Source of the DNA: Bermanella sp049115935
GTDB taxonomy: Bacteria; Pseudomonadota; Gammaproteobacteria; Pseudomonadales; Oceanobacteraceae
Length of the DNA: 64,000 bases
Direction of reading: 5' to 3'
NCBI GenBank assembly: GCA_049115935.1
Contig: JAGDZK010000037.1
Span: 6,239 to 70,238 of the forward strand
Under the pieces are notes generated by a model that was not told the origin of the DNA, did not search any database, and worked only from the letters and a program-made list of their open reading frames with translations. The stretch's first letter is position 1; every line of letters starts with the position of its first letter. Below, piece after piece: positions 18,265 through 29,400 of this stretch. The position numbers and the translations under genes were made by a program.

Positions 18265-19389
18265 TTACTGCATTTTATCCAATACCGCTTCCAAGTTCGC
18301 CACGGTACGGTCAATATTGTGCAGTTTATCTAAACCAAACAAACCTAGACGGAAAGACTTAAAGCCTTCACCTTCATCACACATTAGTGGCACGCCACCG
18401 GCTGCCTGCATGCCAAGTGCTGCAAACTTCTTGGTATTTTGCATATCAGCATCGTCGGTGTAATTCACCACCACACCCGGTGCCTTAAAGCCTTCAGCCG
18501 CCACTGACTCAATACCGCGAGCTTCTAACATGGCACGTACTTTTTGCCCAAGCTCAAGCTGTTCGGCTTTTACTTTTTCGAAACCGTACTCTTTGGTTTC
18601 TAGCATGGTATCGCGGAATTTAAGCAAGGCATCGGTTGGCATAGTTGCATGGTAAGCATGACCACCGTTTTCATAGGCCTGCATAATTGACTGCCACTTT
18701 TTAAGGTCACAAGCAAAGCTGTTACTGGTGGTGTTTTCTAATACGTTTAGAGCACGCTCATTTAACATAACCAATGCGGCACAGGGTGATGCGCTCCAGC
18801 CTTTTTGCGGCGCACTGATTAAGATATCAACACCCACTGCTTTCATATCTACCCAAACCGTACCGGATGCGATGCAGTCTAAAACAAATAATGCACCCAC
18901 TTCACGGGCGGCTTCACCCACTTGCTTGATGTAGTCATCTGGTAAAATCATACCGGATGCTGTTTCAACATGAGGGGCAAATACCATTTCCGGCTTTTCA
19001 GCTTTAATTGTGGCAACCACGTCTTCAATAGGTGCAGGAGCAAACGGTGCTGTATCACTATCTGTGGCACGGCGTGCTTTTAGTACGATCTCTTCACTTG
19101 GCAAAGCCGCCATTTCAAAGATCTGGCTCCAACGAAAGCTGAAAAAGCCATTACGAATTACTAGACACTTTTTGTTCTGAGCAAATTGGCGGGCAACTGA
19201 CTCCATACCGTAGGTACCGCCACCTGGCACAACCACTACACCATCTGCGTTATATACGTCTTTTAAAGTACTTGATATATCACGCATAGCGCCCTGAAAG
19301 GCTTGTGACATGTGGTTTAGTGAACGGTCTGTAAATACTACTGAATATTCTAATAGGCCATCTGGGTCTACTGTGTTTAATAACGCCAT
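18265..19389 (-). CDS. Class V aminotransferase (alanine-glyoxylate aminotransferase-like)
   Basis: PLP enzyme of the class V family. The PLP lysine is K196 in SAPQKGWSAS, and D171 in FVLDCIASG fits the pyridine-nitrogen contact. PGGGTYGMESVARQ near residue 55 is the phosphate-binding region. The arginine in SFRLGLFGLD near the C-terminus matches the family. The substrate pair is uncertain: glyoxylate, serine and aminophosphonate relatives exist. A GGAG ribosome-binding site precedes the ATG. The gene is convergent with the amino-acid importer, so a link to amino-acid catabolism is plausible but not shown. Confidence 0.87.
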   Translation of the reverse strand: MALLNTVDPDGLLEYSVVFTDRSLNHMSQAFQGAMRDISSTLKDVYNADGVVVVPGGGTYGMESVARQFAQNKKCLVIRNGFFSFRWSQIFEMAALPSEEIVLKARRATDSDTAPFAPAPIEDVVATIKAEKPEMVFAPHVETASGMILPDDYIKQVGEAAREVGALFVLDCIASGTVWVDMKAVGVDILISAPQKGWSASPCAALVMLNERALNVLENTTSNSFACDLKKWQSIMQAYENGGHAYHATMPTDALLKFRDTMLETKEYGFEKVKAEQLELGQKVRAMLEARGIESVAAEGFKAPGVVVNYTDDADMQNTKKFAALGMQAAGGVPLMCDEGEGFKSFRLGLFGLDKLHNIDRTVANLEAVLDKMQ

Positions 19390-19531
19390 GTTGGCTCCGA
19401 ATCGTTAAAATCAGGGGTATTTAAGAAGAAAGATAGGTAAGAGTAAAGAGGCAATCGCGCAACCCTCAATTTAAGTGAGAAATTGCCCTCATAAACCAAG
19501 TTTGTTCTACACTTAATTCAACTTTCTAGTA

Positions 19532-20668
19532 ATGCAGGGATTCCTTCAAATGAGCAGGGATCAGAACGTGCAGCACTCACCGTTGCCTTTCTTGAGAGAT
19601 TTCAATAAACAACATCGCCGAAATGCTCGCATCATTTGTGTGGCTAGCATGTTTGTTTTAACCCTGTTTGCATTTTGGGATGTTCACGCTATGGGAGCTG
19701 ATCACCCTGCTATTGCTGAGTTACTCTTAATTCGCTTTTTAATCACTACGCCCTTATTTATCTTCACGTATTACTCTAGTTGCTTAACAGCGCCTATGGT
19801 GCGGCTGGACATATTGATGACGATTTCTATTCTTACTGCTTGCCTCAGTATTGTTGTGATGCATTGGAAATACTTCCAACTTGATCAAGTTTTAGCCATA
19901 GATAGTATATTGCTGTGTTTAGTTGCCACTTACTTTTTACCCAATATTTTTTCTTGGCAAAAACTCGTGATAGGCATCTGTATATTAGCCGCATACTTCA
20001 CTTACCTTTTCATCACACAACAAGCTATCAACGCTTTTATCCATAGCGGTATCTATTTATTAAGCATTAATATTGCAGGCCTGATTCACAGCTTAAGCTT
20101 TGATAAAGAACGTAGGGCTAATTATGATAAAACTCAATTTTTAGAAACCATGGCGCGTACCGATCAACTCACCGGCACAGAAAATCGTCATAAATTTGAT
20201 GAGCGTTTTGTTGAGTTATTAGAGCAAGGTAGAATTGAAAACCAGGGCATCGCCATTGCCATTGTTGATATCGATTACTTCAAACAATATAACGATCATT
20301 ACGGGCATTTCGCAGGTGACGAGTGCTTAATCAAAGTTGCACAGGCACTACTGACCTTAAAACGTCATCCTGTCGATACCTGTATTCGCTTTGGCGGAGA
20401 AGAGTTCATTTTAATTCGCTATGGCATTTCATTTGAAGAAACCCCTTTGTGGGGACAAAAGATCATCAATACCATTTATGATCTCAATATTCCCCATGCT
20501 TACTCGGATGCAGAACAGCGTATTACGATCAGTGCCGGCGTTATCCACTGGCATCCAACCTCCTCTCTTGCTCGTACACAACTTATGACGTTTGCCGATC
20601 ATGCTTTGTATAAAGCAAAAAGTAATGGTCGCAACCAAGTACACATTCACTTACAAAAAGAAAAGTAG
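19532..20668 (+). CDS. Membrane-bound diguanylate cyclase
   Basis: Six predicted membrane helices (about residues 35-190) form an integral-membrane sensor, followed by a GGDEF domain (about 205-370). The active site GGEEF is at 288-292 and the start motif DQLTGTENRHKF is intact, so c-di-GMP synthesis is expected. The I-site is degenerate: at the RxxD position the sequence reads HPVD (279-282), so product inhibition may be lost. ATG 19550 (residue 7) is a possible alternative start. The gene stands alone. Confidence 0.9.
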   Translation: MQGFLQMSRDQNVQHSPLPFLRDFNKQHRRNARIICVASMFVLTLFAFWDVHAMGADHPAIAELLLIRFLITTPLFIFTYYSSCLTAPMVRLDILMTISILTACLSIVVMHWKYFQLDQVLAIDSILLCLVATYFLPNIFSWQKLVIGICILAAYFTYLFITQQAINAFIHSGIYLLSINIAGLIHSLSFDKERRANYDKTQFLETMARTDQLTGTENRHKFDERFVELLEQGRIENQGIAIAIVDIDYFKQYNDHYGHFAGDECLIKVAQALLTLKRHPVDTCIRFGGEEFILIRYGISFEETPLWGQKIINTIYDLNIPHAYSDAEQRITISAGVIHWHPTSSLARTQLMTFADHALYKAKSNGRNQVHIHLQKEK

Positions 20669-20753
20669 CGCATACACAATGATTTAATGAAACTAATTCT
20701 CATTATTGGCATCATAGTGCTCACTTAATTTTAACCTAAATCAGGACGACCCC

Positions 20754-21833
20754 ATGCTGCGCAAGCTTGCTTATGGCTCCCTCATTATCATTATTGCTGC
20801 TATTGCTTGGCGTTATTACACAGACACCCAGTCAAGCCAACGCCCGCGTTCAGCCACCCAGGTCGTATTATTTGAAGTAACAGAAAGTGAAATCACCCAG
20901 TCCATTGAGGCCCTTGGCAATGCGCGAGCGTCTGAGTCTGTCATTCTCACCTCTAGCGTGACAGAAAAAGTCAGCAAAATAGCCTTTGAGCAAGGGCAGT
21001 TTGTCAAACAAGGGGAGATTCTGCTGACCCTTGCCAACGATGAAGAGCTGGCACAACTGAATGCCGCTAAAATCGAATTAGCTAACCAGCAGCGTGAATA
21101 TCGCCGGATCGAAAATCTAGTTAAACAGAAATCTGTATCCGGCTCTGAACTTGATCGCTTGCAGACGTCCATTGATACCGCCCAAGCTCGCATTGCCCAA
21201 GTACAGGCCACGTTAAAAGATCGTGTAATTAAGGCCCCGTTTGATGGTTTATTGGGCTTACGCAATGTCAGTGTGGGCACACTCTTAAAACCGGGCGATG
21301 AAATCACCACCCTTGATTCTGTTACTCAATTACAAATGGATTTTAATTTAGCGGAGATTTATCTACCGCACATAAAGGTGGGTCAAAACATAAAAGCCCA
21401 TAGTGCAGCTTATCCTGAGCAAACCTTTAACGGCAAAATCATCACACTAGACTCACGGGTAAACTCTGATACACGCAGTATTAAAGTGCGAGCCCAAATA
21501 GATAACAAACAAGCCCTATTAAGACCCGGCATGTTATTAACCTTGGATTTAATCCACCAACAACGGGTCACTAAAATGCTGCCCGAAGAAAGTGTTTTCA
21601 TGCGCGCCAATCAGCAATTAGTCTACAAAGTAAATCCTGACATGACCGTGCAAGAGCAAGCCATTGAGATCGGCATTCGCCAAAACGGCTTGGTCGAAGT
21701 ATTAAGCGGCCTAGAACTAGGGGATAAAATCGTATGGCAGGGTTTATTAAAAGTAAAACCCGGCAGTACCGTTATCGAACAAACCGAAACATGGCGCAAG
21801 CCCAAAGCAAACAAAGATCAAGGTGACGTATGA
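20754..21833 (+). CDS. RND efflux periplasmic adaptor subunit
   Basis: Membrane-fusion protein linking an inner-membrane RND pump to an outer-membrane channel. An N-terminal membrane helix (about 1-20) lacks a lipobox. The biotinyl-lipoyl halves appear at KISKIAFEQGQFVKQGEIL-like and VIKAPFDGLLGLRNVSVG regions, with a coiled hairpin between (about 95-150), then the beta-barrel domain (LRPGMLLTLDL). It overlaps the pump gene by 4 bases (ATGA), so they are translationally coupled. No outer-membrane factor gene is adjacent. Confidence 0.92.
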   Translation: MLRKLAYGSLIIIIAAIAWRYYTDTQSSQRPRSATQVVLFEVTESEITQSIEALGNARASESVILTSSVTEKVSKIAFEQGQFVKQGEILLTLANDEELAQLNAAKIELANQQREYRRIENLVKQKSVSGSELDRLQTSIDTAQARIAQVQATLKDRVIKAPFDGLLGLRNVSVGTLLKPGDEITTLDSVTQLQMDFNLAEIYLPHIKVGQNIKAHSAAYPEQTFNGKIITLDSRVNSDTRSIKVRAQIDNKQALLRPGMLLTLDLIHQQRVTKMLPEESVFMRANQQLVYKVNPDMTVQEQAIEIGIRQNGLVEVLSGLELGDKIVWQGLLKVKPGSTVIEQTETWRKPKANKDQGDV

Positions 21834-24800
21834 TCATTACGGATCTTTCGGTTAAGCGTCCGGTTCTTGCTTCGGTTATCAGCTTACTCATCTTAGCGTT
21901 TGGTTTATTGGCATTTGATAAACTGCCATTGCGAGAATATCCAGACATTGATGCCCCTGTGGTGAGCATTAGCACCAACTACAAAGGTGCCGCTGCGGCC
22001 ATAGTTGAGCAACGTATCACACAGGTAATTGAAGATCGTATTTCTGGCATTGAAGGCATTAAGAATATTGTTTCTTCAAGCAAAGATGGTCGCTCTGATA
22101 TTTCCATTGAATTTAATGTAAGCCGCGACATTGATGCCGCTGCAAACGATGTGCGAGATCGTGTTTCAAGAGTTCTCAATAACTTACCGGACGATGCTGA
22201 TCCTCCAGAGGTATCAAAAGCCGGCGCTGACGATGACACCATCATGTGGTTCAACCTTGTCAGCGATCGCATGGGATTATTAGAGCTCACCGATTACGCA
22301 AACCGCTATTTAGTTGACCGCTTTAGTGTGATCGATGGTGTCGCCCGTGTGCGTGTGGGTGGTGGTTTAGATTACGCATTAAGAGTGTGGATTGACCGTA
22401 AAGCGCTGGCCGCCCGTGAACTCACCATAAGTGACATTGAAGATGCCCTGCGCCGCGAAAATGTCGAACTGCCCGCCGGTAGTATCGAATCTGACCAACG
22501 CCAATTTACAGTACGTTTAGAGCGTGCCTACCCAAGCCCTGAGCAAATTGGTCAGCTGGTCATACGCGCTAATGAGGATTACCAAGTTCGCCTAAAAGAT
22601 GTGGCAAGAGTGGAACTGGCCGCAGAAGAGCACCGTAAATCATTCCGCGGCAATGGCGTGCCCATGGTGGGCGTGGGTATTACCAAACAAAGCACCGCTA
22701 ATACCTTGGATGTGGCTCGCAAAGCGCGCGCCCTGCTTGCCGAGATTAACCCAAGCTTACCTGCCGGTATGGAACTGCTATCGAGCTATGACAGCTCGGT
22801 ATTTATCGAGCGCTCCATCGAAGAGGTATACCAAACCCTTTTCATCGCCATGGCATTGGTGATATTGGTGATTTACATCTTTTTAGGTAATGTGCGGGCC
22901 ACATTAGTGCCGGCGATTACCGTGCCTGTTTCTTTGATGGGCACCTTTGTTATTTTATATATGCTGGGTTTTACCATAAACCTGCTGACCCTTTTGGCAC
23001 TGATTCTTGCCATCGGCATGGTGGTGGATGATGCCATTGTGATGCTAGAAAATATTCACAGACGCATTGATGAAGGAGAGTCACCTTTGGTGGCGGCATA
23101 CTTGGGTGCGCGACAAGTTTCATTTGCGGTGCTGGCCACCACGGCGGTTTTAATATCCGTGTTTTTACCGATTATATTTTTAGAGGGGGATCTAGGTAAG
23201 CTCTTTACAGAATTTGCCATTGCCATGTCTGCGGCGGTGGGCTTTTCATCGTTGGTGGCGTTATCACTTTCGCCCATGATGTGTTCACGCTTATTACACG
23301 CCAACGATCAACCCAATATTCTCACGCAAAAAACAAACGGACTACTAGATAAACTACGCGAGCAGTATAGGGATTATTTAAGTCACGCATTAAACGCGCC
23401 CAAACGAACAATCATTTTATTAGTGGTGGCACTACTGAGTTGCGCTTGGCTGTTTAATCAGACACCCACAGAATTCACACCGAAAGAAGACCGCGGCGCA
23501 TTTTTTGTTTTAGTCTCAGCCCCTGAAGGCTCAAGCTATGATTATTCCAAAGCCTATATGGATGAAATCGAAACACGCTTAATGCCACTGGTAGACGAAG
23601 GCATTGTAAAACGATTATTAGTTAGAACCCCTCGCGGCTTTGGTGACTCTTCTGATTTCTCTGGTGGCTTTGTCATTGTGGTATTAGAAGACTGGAGCGA
23701 ACGACCACCTGCTAATGAAGTGATAGGACGCATCAATAAAAACCTCAGCGATTTAGCCGGTGTACGTGCGTTTGCTATCATGCGTCAAGCGTTAGGGCGT
23801 GGCCTTGGTAAACCACTACAGTTTGTCATTGGTGGCAGTAACTATGAACAACTGGCCCAATGGCGTGATATTTTATTAACACAGGCAGCACAAAACCCTA
23901 ACTTGATTGGCCTTGATCACGACTATAAAGAAACCAAACCGCAAGTATTAATTAATATTAATACACAACGGGCTGCCGACTTAGGCGTAAGCGCTGAAGA
24001 AATTGGTAACACCTTAGCAGCACTACAAGGCTCTCGTCGTGTTACTACTTTTTTAGATCGTGGTGAAGAGTACGATGTTATTTTAGAAGGTGAGCGTGAA
24101 TTACAAAACACGCCTTTAGATATGAAAAACATCTATGTGCGCAGTCGTAATAATGATGCGTTAATTCCACTGGCTAACTTGGTCACGATTACAGAGCGGG
24201 CCGATGCTAACACGTTAAACCGTTACAATCGTATTCGCGCCATAACCCTTGAAGCCAACCTTGCAGATGGTTACACCCTAGGTGAAGCCCTTGAGTATCT
24301 AAACGATTTAGCTAAAACACATTTACCGGCAGAAGCCGTGATTAGCTATAAAGGTCAATCTCAAGACTTGCAAAGCAGTGGCCAGTCTATTTACTTTATT
24401 TTTGCCCTTGCCCTAGTGGTTGTGTTTTTAGTGCTGGCGGCCCAATTTGAAAGTTACATTCACCCCTTAGTGATCATGCTCACGGTCCCTATGGCCATGA
24501 TCGGTGCATTGGCCGGTTTATATGTATTTGGTCAATCCCTCAATATTTATTCGCAAATCGGATTAATCATGTTGGTGGGACTCACCGCTAAAAACGGCAT
24601 TTTGATTGTGGAGTTTTGTAATCAATTACGCGACGAAGGGGTGGCGTTTGAACAAGCCATTATTGAAGCCGCTACCATAAGACTGCGCCCAATTTTAATG
24701 ACTGCTATCACCACAGCATTTGGCGCGGTACCTTTGATTTTATCATTTGGTGCAGGTGCCGAGACCCGTACGGTGATCGGTATTGTGGTGTTAACGGGTA

Positions 24801-24934
24801 TCATTGCCTCAACGGTATTTACCTTAGTGATTGTGCCGGTTATGTACAAATTGCTGGCCAGAAACACACAATCACCTTTGGCCATTGAGACGGAACTTAA
24901 TCGTCAACTTGCGGCTCAAAAGCAGCAAGATTAA
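21830..24934 (+). CDS. RND efflux pump, HAE1 type
   Basis: Proton-driven tripartite efflux transporter for hydrophobic or amphiphilic compounds. The 1034-residue length is standard. The N-terminus MIITDLSVKRPVLASV is typical. TM4 carries the proton-relay pair in GMVVDDAIVMLEN, and the TM10-12 region has GLTAKNGILIVEF with the conserved lysine. Two large periplasmic loops (about 35-330 and 560-860) are present. It is closest in style to MexI/VexD/MdtB-type pumps. It needs a TolC-like channel encoded elsewhere. Confidence 0.94.
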   Translation: MIITDLSVKRPVLASVISLLILAFGLLAFDKLPLREYPDIDAPVVSISTNYKGAAAAIVEQRITQVIEDRISGIEGIKNIVSSSKDGRSDISIEFNVSRDIDAAANDVRDRVSRVLNNLPDDADPPEVSKAGADDDTIMWFNLVSDRMGLLELTDYANRYLVDRFSVIDGVARVRVGGGLDYALRVWIDRKALAARELTISDIEDALRRENVELPAGSIESDQRQFTVRLERAYPSPEQIGQLVIRANEDYQVRLKDVARVELAAEEHRKSFRGNGVPMVGVGITKQSTANTLDVARKARALLAEINPSLPAGMELLSSYDSSVFIERSIEEVYQTLFIAMALVILVIYIFLGNVRATLVPAITVPVSLMGTFVILYMLGFTINLLTLLALILAIGMVVDDAIVMLENIHRRIDEGESPLVAAYLGARQVSFAVLATTAVLISVFLPIIFLEGDLGKLFTEFAIAMSAAVGFSSLVALSLSPMMCSRLLHANDQPNILTQKTNGLLDKLREQYRDYLSHALNAPKRTIILLVVALLSCAWLFNQTPTEFTPKEDRGAFFVLVSAPEGSSYDYSKAYMDEIETRLMPLVDEGIVKRLLVRTPRGFGDSSDFSGGFVIVVLEDWSERPPANEVIGRINKNLSDLAGVRAFAIMRQALGRGLGKPLQFVIGGSNYEQLAQWRDILLTQAAQNPNLIGLDHDYKETKPQVLININTQRAADLGVSAEEIGNTLAALQGSRRVTTFLDRGEEYDVILEGERELQNTPLDMKNIYVRSRNNDALIPLANLVTITERADANTLNRYNRIRAITLEANLADGYTLGEALEYLNDLAKTHLPAEAVISYKGQSQDLQSSGQSIYFIFALALVVVFLVLAAQFESYIHPLVIMLTVPMAMIGALAGLYVFGQSLNIYSQIGLIMLVGLTAKNGILIVEFCNQLRDEGVAFEQAIIEAATIRLRPILMTAITTAFGAVPLILSFGAGAETRTVIGIVVLTGIIASTVFTLVIVPVMYKLLARNTQSPLAIETELNRQLAAQKQQD

Positions 24935-24939
24935 GCCGC

Positions 24940-24977
24940 AGCCTACAAAACAGCTGAAACACGCTGGATTGTAGGCT
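24940..24977. terminator. Hairpin after the HAE1 pump gene (REP-like)
   Basis: AGCCTACAA pairs with TTGTAGGCT around an inner CAGC/GCTG stem. There is no T-run, so it may be a message-stabilising or REP-like element rather than a terminator. Confidence 0.5.
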
Positions 24978-25012
24978 AACATCCTTTATTCAAAACCAGT
25001 TGGTGTAAGACA

Positions 25013-25375
25013 ATGTTTAAACGTGGTATCCAATGGCTCATGATTATATTGATTGCAACGCAATCGGTATGGTCTATGGCGGATGTCCATAGCAATCACC
25101 AGTCAGGTTTTGAGCATTTAGAATTTGATCATGTAGAACTTGAGCATCGGCACGATGATCACACTCAAATAACAGCACAAGACAAAGCCAGCTCAAGTAA
25201 CCAAACAAGTTTTGACTGTCATCATTGCTGTCACTGTCATGGCGCCCACTCTAGTTTTATCACCTCATTGTATTCTTCCAACGCAATATTTGGGCAAAGT
25301 CCACAACATTCATTTACCAATCAACTTGAATTAGCCCAGCAGCCTAACGTTTTTTATCGCCCTCCTAGAGCGTAA
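25013..25375 (+). CDS. Small secreted His/Cys-rich protein, putative metal binder
   Basis: No named family recognised with confidence; it resembles in style the small His-rich proteins in front of copper or divalent-metal efflux genes (CopL/DUF2946-like). A signal peptide (about 1-24) precedes acidic/His clusters (EHRHDDH at about 44-50) and a dense DCHHCCHCHGAHS cluster near residue 70. The position 55 bases before the heavy-metal RND adaptor gene suggests a periplasmic metal sensor, buffer or regulator for that pump. Confidence 0.7.
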   Translation: MFKRGIQWLMIILIATQSVWSMADVHSNHQSGFEHLEFDHVELEHRHDDHTQITAQDKASSSNQTSFDCHHCCHCHGAHSSFITSLYSSNAIFGQSPQHSFTNQLELAQQPNVFYRPPRA

Positions 25376-25430
25376 CTCTACCTTCGTTTTATTTTTATTT
25401 GTTTAATCTCGAATTTGGTAGGAAGTATCC

Positions 25431-26420
25431 ATGTTTACATTTTTACAAAATGGCGTTTTTATGCGCGCCATGCGCACAGTATTTGTTTCAATCAGTTTAA
25501 GTTTGCTCAGTATTCATGCATTAGCAAGTGGTGATCATGATCATCAATCAAATACCACACAACCTCAGCATGCAAAAGATCAACACCTTGAACATGACGA
25601 TCATCACGACGATGAGCACCACCACACTGAAAGCGTCACCATTGATGGCGTCACCGCACAACAATCCAATATCAAAATCGCCCAGGCTAGTTCGGGATTT
25701 GTTATGTCAACACAACGCGTGTTTGGCAAAGTGGTTAATGATGCTAGCCAAACCAGTCACATCGGCGCGCGCTTTGATGGCACCATTATTCAAGTCAACG
25801 TAAGCGTAGGGCAAACCGTTAAAAAGGGTGACAAGTTAGCTCGCATTGAATCCAATCAAAGCCTACACCCTTATTATGTAGAGGCCCCTTTCAACGGCAT
25901 GATTATCGAGCGCCATGCCAATCCAGGTGAACTCACTCAAGACCAACCGTTATTCACCCTGTTTAATGACAATATTTTATGGGCTGAATTTAAAATATTC
26001 CCCAACCAAATGCGCATTATTAAAAAAGGGCAAAAGGTCATCATTGATAATGAAGTGTTTAACATTGCGCATATTATTCCCAATCAAAATAACCAGCCTT
26101 TTGAGCTGGCCCGCGTTCGCTTAGATAACCATGATCATGGCTGGCGCGCGGGTGTCACATTAAAAGGAGATGTGATCACACAAAGCACAACGGCTCAAAT
26201 TCGTGTGCCTAATGAAGCTCTGCAGCAGTTCGAAAATAAAACCGTGGTATTCATCAAACAAGGAGACACCTATGAACCCTCTCCTGTCACGATTGGCCTG
26301 CGCGATAATTTATACAGTGAAGTATTAAGCGGCTTAAACAAGGGTGATGAATACGTTGTCACAAATAGCTATTTAATAAAAGCCGATTTAGAAAAATCTG
26401 GCGCAGAACACGTTCACTAG
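25431..26420 (+). CDS. Heavy-metal RND efflux adaptor (CusB/CzcB-like)
   Basis: Periplasmic adaptor of a metal-ion RND pump. After a signal peptide (about 1-34), the mature N-terminus is extremely His/Asp-rich (residues about 36-68), a probable metal-binding tail. Lipoyl-like halves follow (GTIIQVNVSVGQTVKKGDKL and FNGMIIERHANPG), then barrel and membrane-proximal domains to residue 329. The length is shorter than CusB, close to compact CzcB-like proteins. An AGGAAG ribosome-binding site precedes the first ATG. The pump gene follows after 9 bases. Confidence 0.88.
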   Translation: MFTFLQNGVFMRAMRTVFVSISLSLLSIHALASGDHDHQSNTTQPQHAKDQHLEHDDHHDDEHHHTESVTIDGVTAQQSNIKIAQASSGFVMSTQRVFGKVVNDASQTSHIGARFDGTIIQVNVSVGQTVKKGDKLARIESNQSLHPYYVEAPFNGMIIERHANPGELTQDQPLFTLFNDNILWAEFKIFPNQMRIIKKGQKVIIDNEVFNIAHIIPNQNNQPFELARVRLDNHDHGWRAGVTLKGDVITQSTTAQIRVPNEALQQFENKTVVFIKQGDTYEPSPVTIGLRDNLYSEVLSGLNKGDEYVVTNSYLIKADLEKSGAEHVH

Positions 26421-26429
26421 GAGAAACAC

Positions 26430-29400
26430 ATGATCGAATGGATTTTACGTTTCTCCATTGAGCGACGCATACTTATGGTAATGCTTGCCTTGTTCATCAT
26501 GGCGACTGGTTTTTATCATTATCAAAAGCTACCCATTGATGCTGTACCTGACATCACCAATGTGCAGGTACAAATCAATACCCAAGCAGATGGTTATTCA
26601 CCATTAGAAGTTGAGCAACGCATTACCTTTAATGTGGAAACCGCGTTTGCCGGTTTACCCAAACTTGCCTATAGCCGTTCTCTTTCTCGTTATGGTTTGT
26701 CCCAAGTGACATTGATATTTGAAGAAGGTACGGATATTTATTTTGCCCGTAATCTCATAGACCAACGTTTAAGCTCGGTAAACCAACAGTTACCGGCTGG
26801 TATTGAAGCCACCATGGGACCAATTGCCACCGGTCTTGGTGAAATTTTTATGTACAGCGTACAGGCTGAACAAGGCGCCGTGAAAAAAGACGGGTTACCC
26901 TATGACATTACCGATCTGCGTGAAATTCAAGATTGGATCATCAAACCGCAACTGGCGTTAGTCAAAGGCATTATTGAAGTAAACGCCATTGGCGGGTATG
27001 AAAAACAATATCACGTCACCCCATGGCCGGAGAAAATGCTCAGCCTACAAGTTAACATGGCCGATATTCATCATGCGTTAACCCGTAGTAATCAAAACCA
27101 AGGGGCGGGTTTTATTGAAACCAACGGCCAACAATTACTGGTTCGTATTCCTGGGCAATTACAAACCATACAAGACATTGGTAATGTCATTATCAAAACC
27201 TTTGATTCAAATCCTGTGTTTATTAAAGACGTGGCCGATGTGGCAATCGGCAAAGAACTGCGCACAGGTGCCGCCACCCAAAACGCACAAGAAACCGTAA
27301 TCGCCACCGCCATGATGCTCGCCGGAGAAAACTCCCGTGAAGTGGCGCTCAATGCAACCGCACGATTAAAAGAGATTCAAAAAAGTTTACCCCATGGTAT
27401 CACATTAAATGTGGTGTATAACCGCACCACATTAGTTGAAAAAGCCATCGCCACCGTACAAAAAAACTTAATAGAAGGGGCACTACTGGTCATTGCCGTT
27501 TTGTTTTTATTACTAGGTAATATTCGTGCGGCATTGATCACAGCTGCGGTAATCCCTCTGGCCATGTTAGGCACCATTACCGGTATGGTGCGCACTGGGG
27601 TGTCCGCCAATTTAATGAGCCTTGGGGCATTGGATTTTGGTTTAATCGTCGATGGTGCTGTGATCATTGTAGAAAATGCTATTCGGCGTTTAGGTCAAGT
27701 TAACAACCAAAATTTAACCAAACAAGAACGCTTAAGCATAGTGTTTGATGCCACCAACGAAGTGATCCGTCCCAGCTTATTTGGTGTACTAATCATTACC
27801 TTAGTTTACATTCCGCTGTTTTCTCTAACAGGTGTTGAAGGGAAAATGTTCCACCCCATGGCTGCTACGGTGGTCATGGCATTACTCATTGCCCTGATTT
27901 TATCGCTAACCCTAGTACCTGCCATGGTGGCATTGTTTATGACCGGCCCCATCACAGAAAAAGAAAGCCTTGTGATTAAAAAAACCAAACAGGGTTATCA
28001 AACAGCATTGCAATGGGCCCTTAGATTTCCACGTTTAGTCATCAGCCTTGCTACTGCCTTGGTGTTTACTTGTGTGTATCTTGCCACCACATTAGGCACA
28101 CAGTTTATCCCACAGTTACAAGAAGGGGATATTGCACTGCATGCCATGCGCACACCGGGTACGGGAATCGAACAAGCGGTTGCTATGCAAACCTTACTGG
28201 AAAAAGAGATTTTAAAAATTGATGAAGTGGAAACCGTCTTCTCAAAAATAGGCACCGCAGAAGTGGCCACCGACCCTATGCCACCCAATGTAGCTGATAC
28301 TTTTGTAATGTTAAAGCCGCAAGATGAGTGGCCTGATTCTTCAATCACTCAAAATGATGTGAGCGAAAAAATTCAACACGCCATTGCACACTTACCTGGC
28401 AATAATTATGAATTTACTCAACCCATTCAAATGCGTTTTAACGAATTAATTTCAGGGGTACGCTCTGACCTTGCCATTAAAATTTATGGCGATGATTTAG
28501 ATGTATTACTGACACAAGCGCAAGCGGTGTTAAGCCAAATACAATCGTTACCCGGTGCAGCGGATGCTCGTATCGAACAGGTAACGGGCCTACCTATGTT
28601 AAGCATTGTGCCAGATAAACTGGCCTTGGCTGAATATGGTTTAACCCTTACGGATATTCAAACGGTACTGGCCACAGCGATCGCGGGTGAACAGGCGGGT
28701 TTGATATTTGAAGGGGATAGACGATTTAATATTGTCATGCGTTTACCCGAAACTTTACGCACCAATATTAATGAGTTACGGGCACTGCCTATTATTTTAA
28801 CCAACGGTGACTATGTGCCACTGAATCAAGTAGCAAACATTGAGATCAGCCCACAACCCAATCAAATCAGCCGTGAGCAAGGTAAACGTCGAATTATTGT
28901 GAGCAGCAATATTCGTGGTGTGGATTTAGGCTCGTTTGTGCAAAACGCCAAACAAACCATTTCACAAAATGTAAATATACCCGCTGGCTATTGGCTAGAA
29001 TACGCAGGTACGTTTGAGCAATTACAATCCGCCAGCAAACGCTTAAGCATTGTGGTGCCGTTAACCTTGTTATTAATTTTAGGATTATTAGTCATGGCAT
29101 TTAATTCGATAAAAGACGCGTTAATTATATTTAGTGCCATACCGTTTGCATTAACTGGCGGCATTCTTTCCCTGTGGTTAACGGACATGTCATTATCTAT
29201 TACAGCGGCTGTCGGATTTATCGCATTAAGCGGCATCGCCGTATTAAACGGCTTGGTCATGTTATCGTTTATACGTCAGCGCTTTTTAGAAATTGGTGAT
29301 TTATCTAAAGCCATTATAGAAGGCGCGGTAATTCGGTTACGCCCCGTACTCATGACCGCATTAGTAGCAAGTTTAGGGTTTGTGCCCATGGCATTAAACA

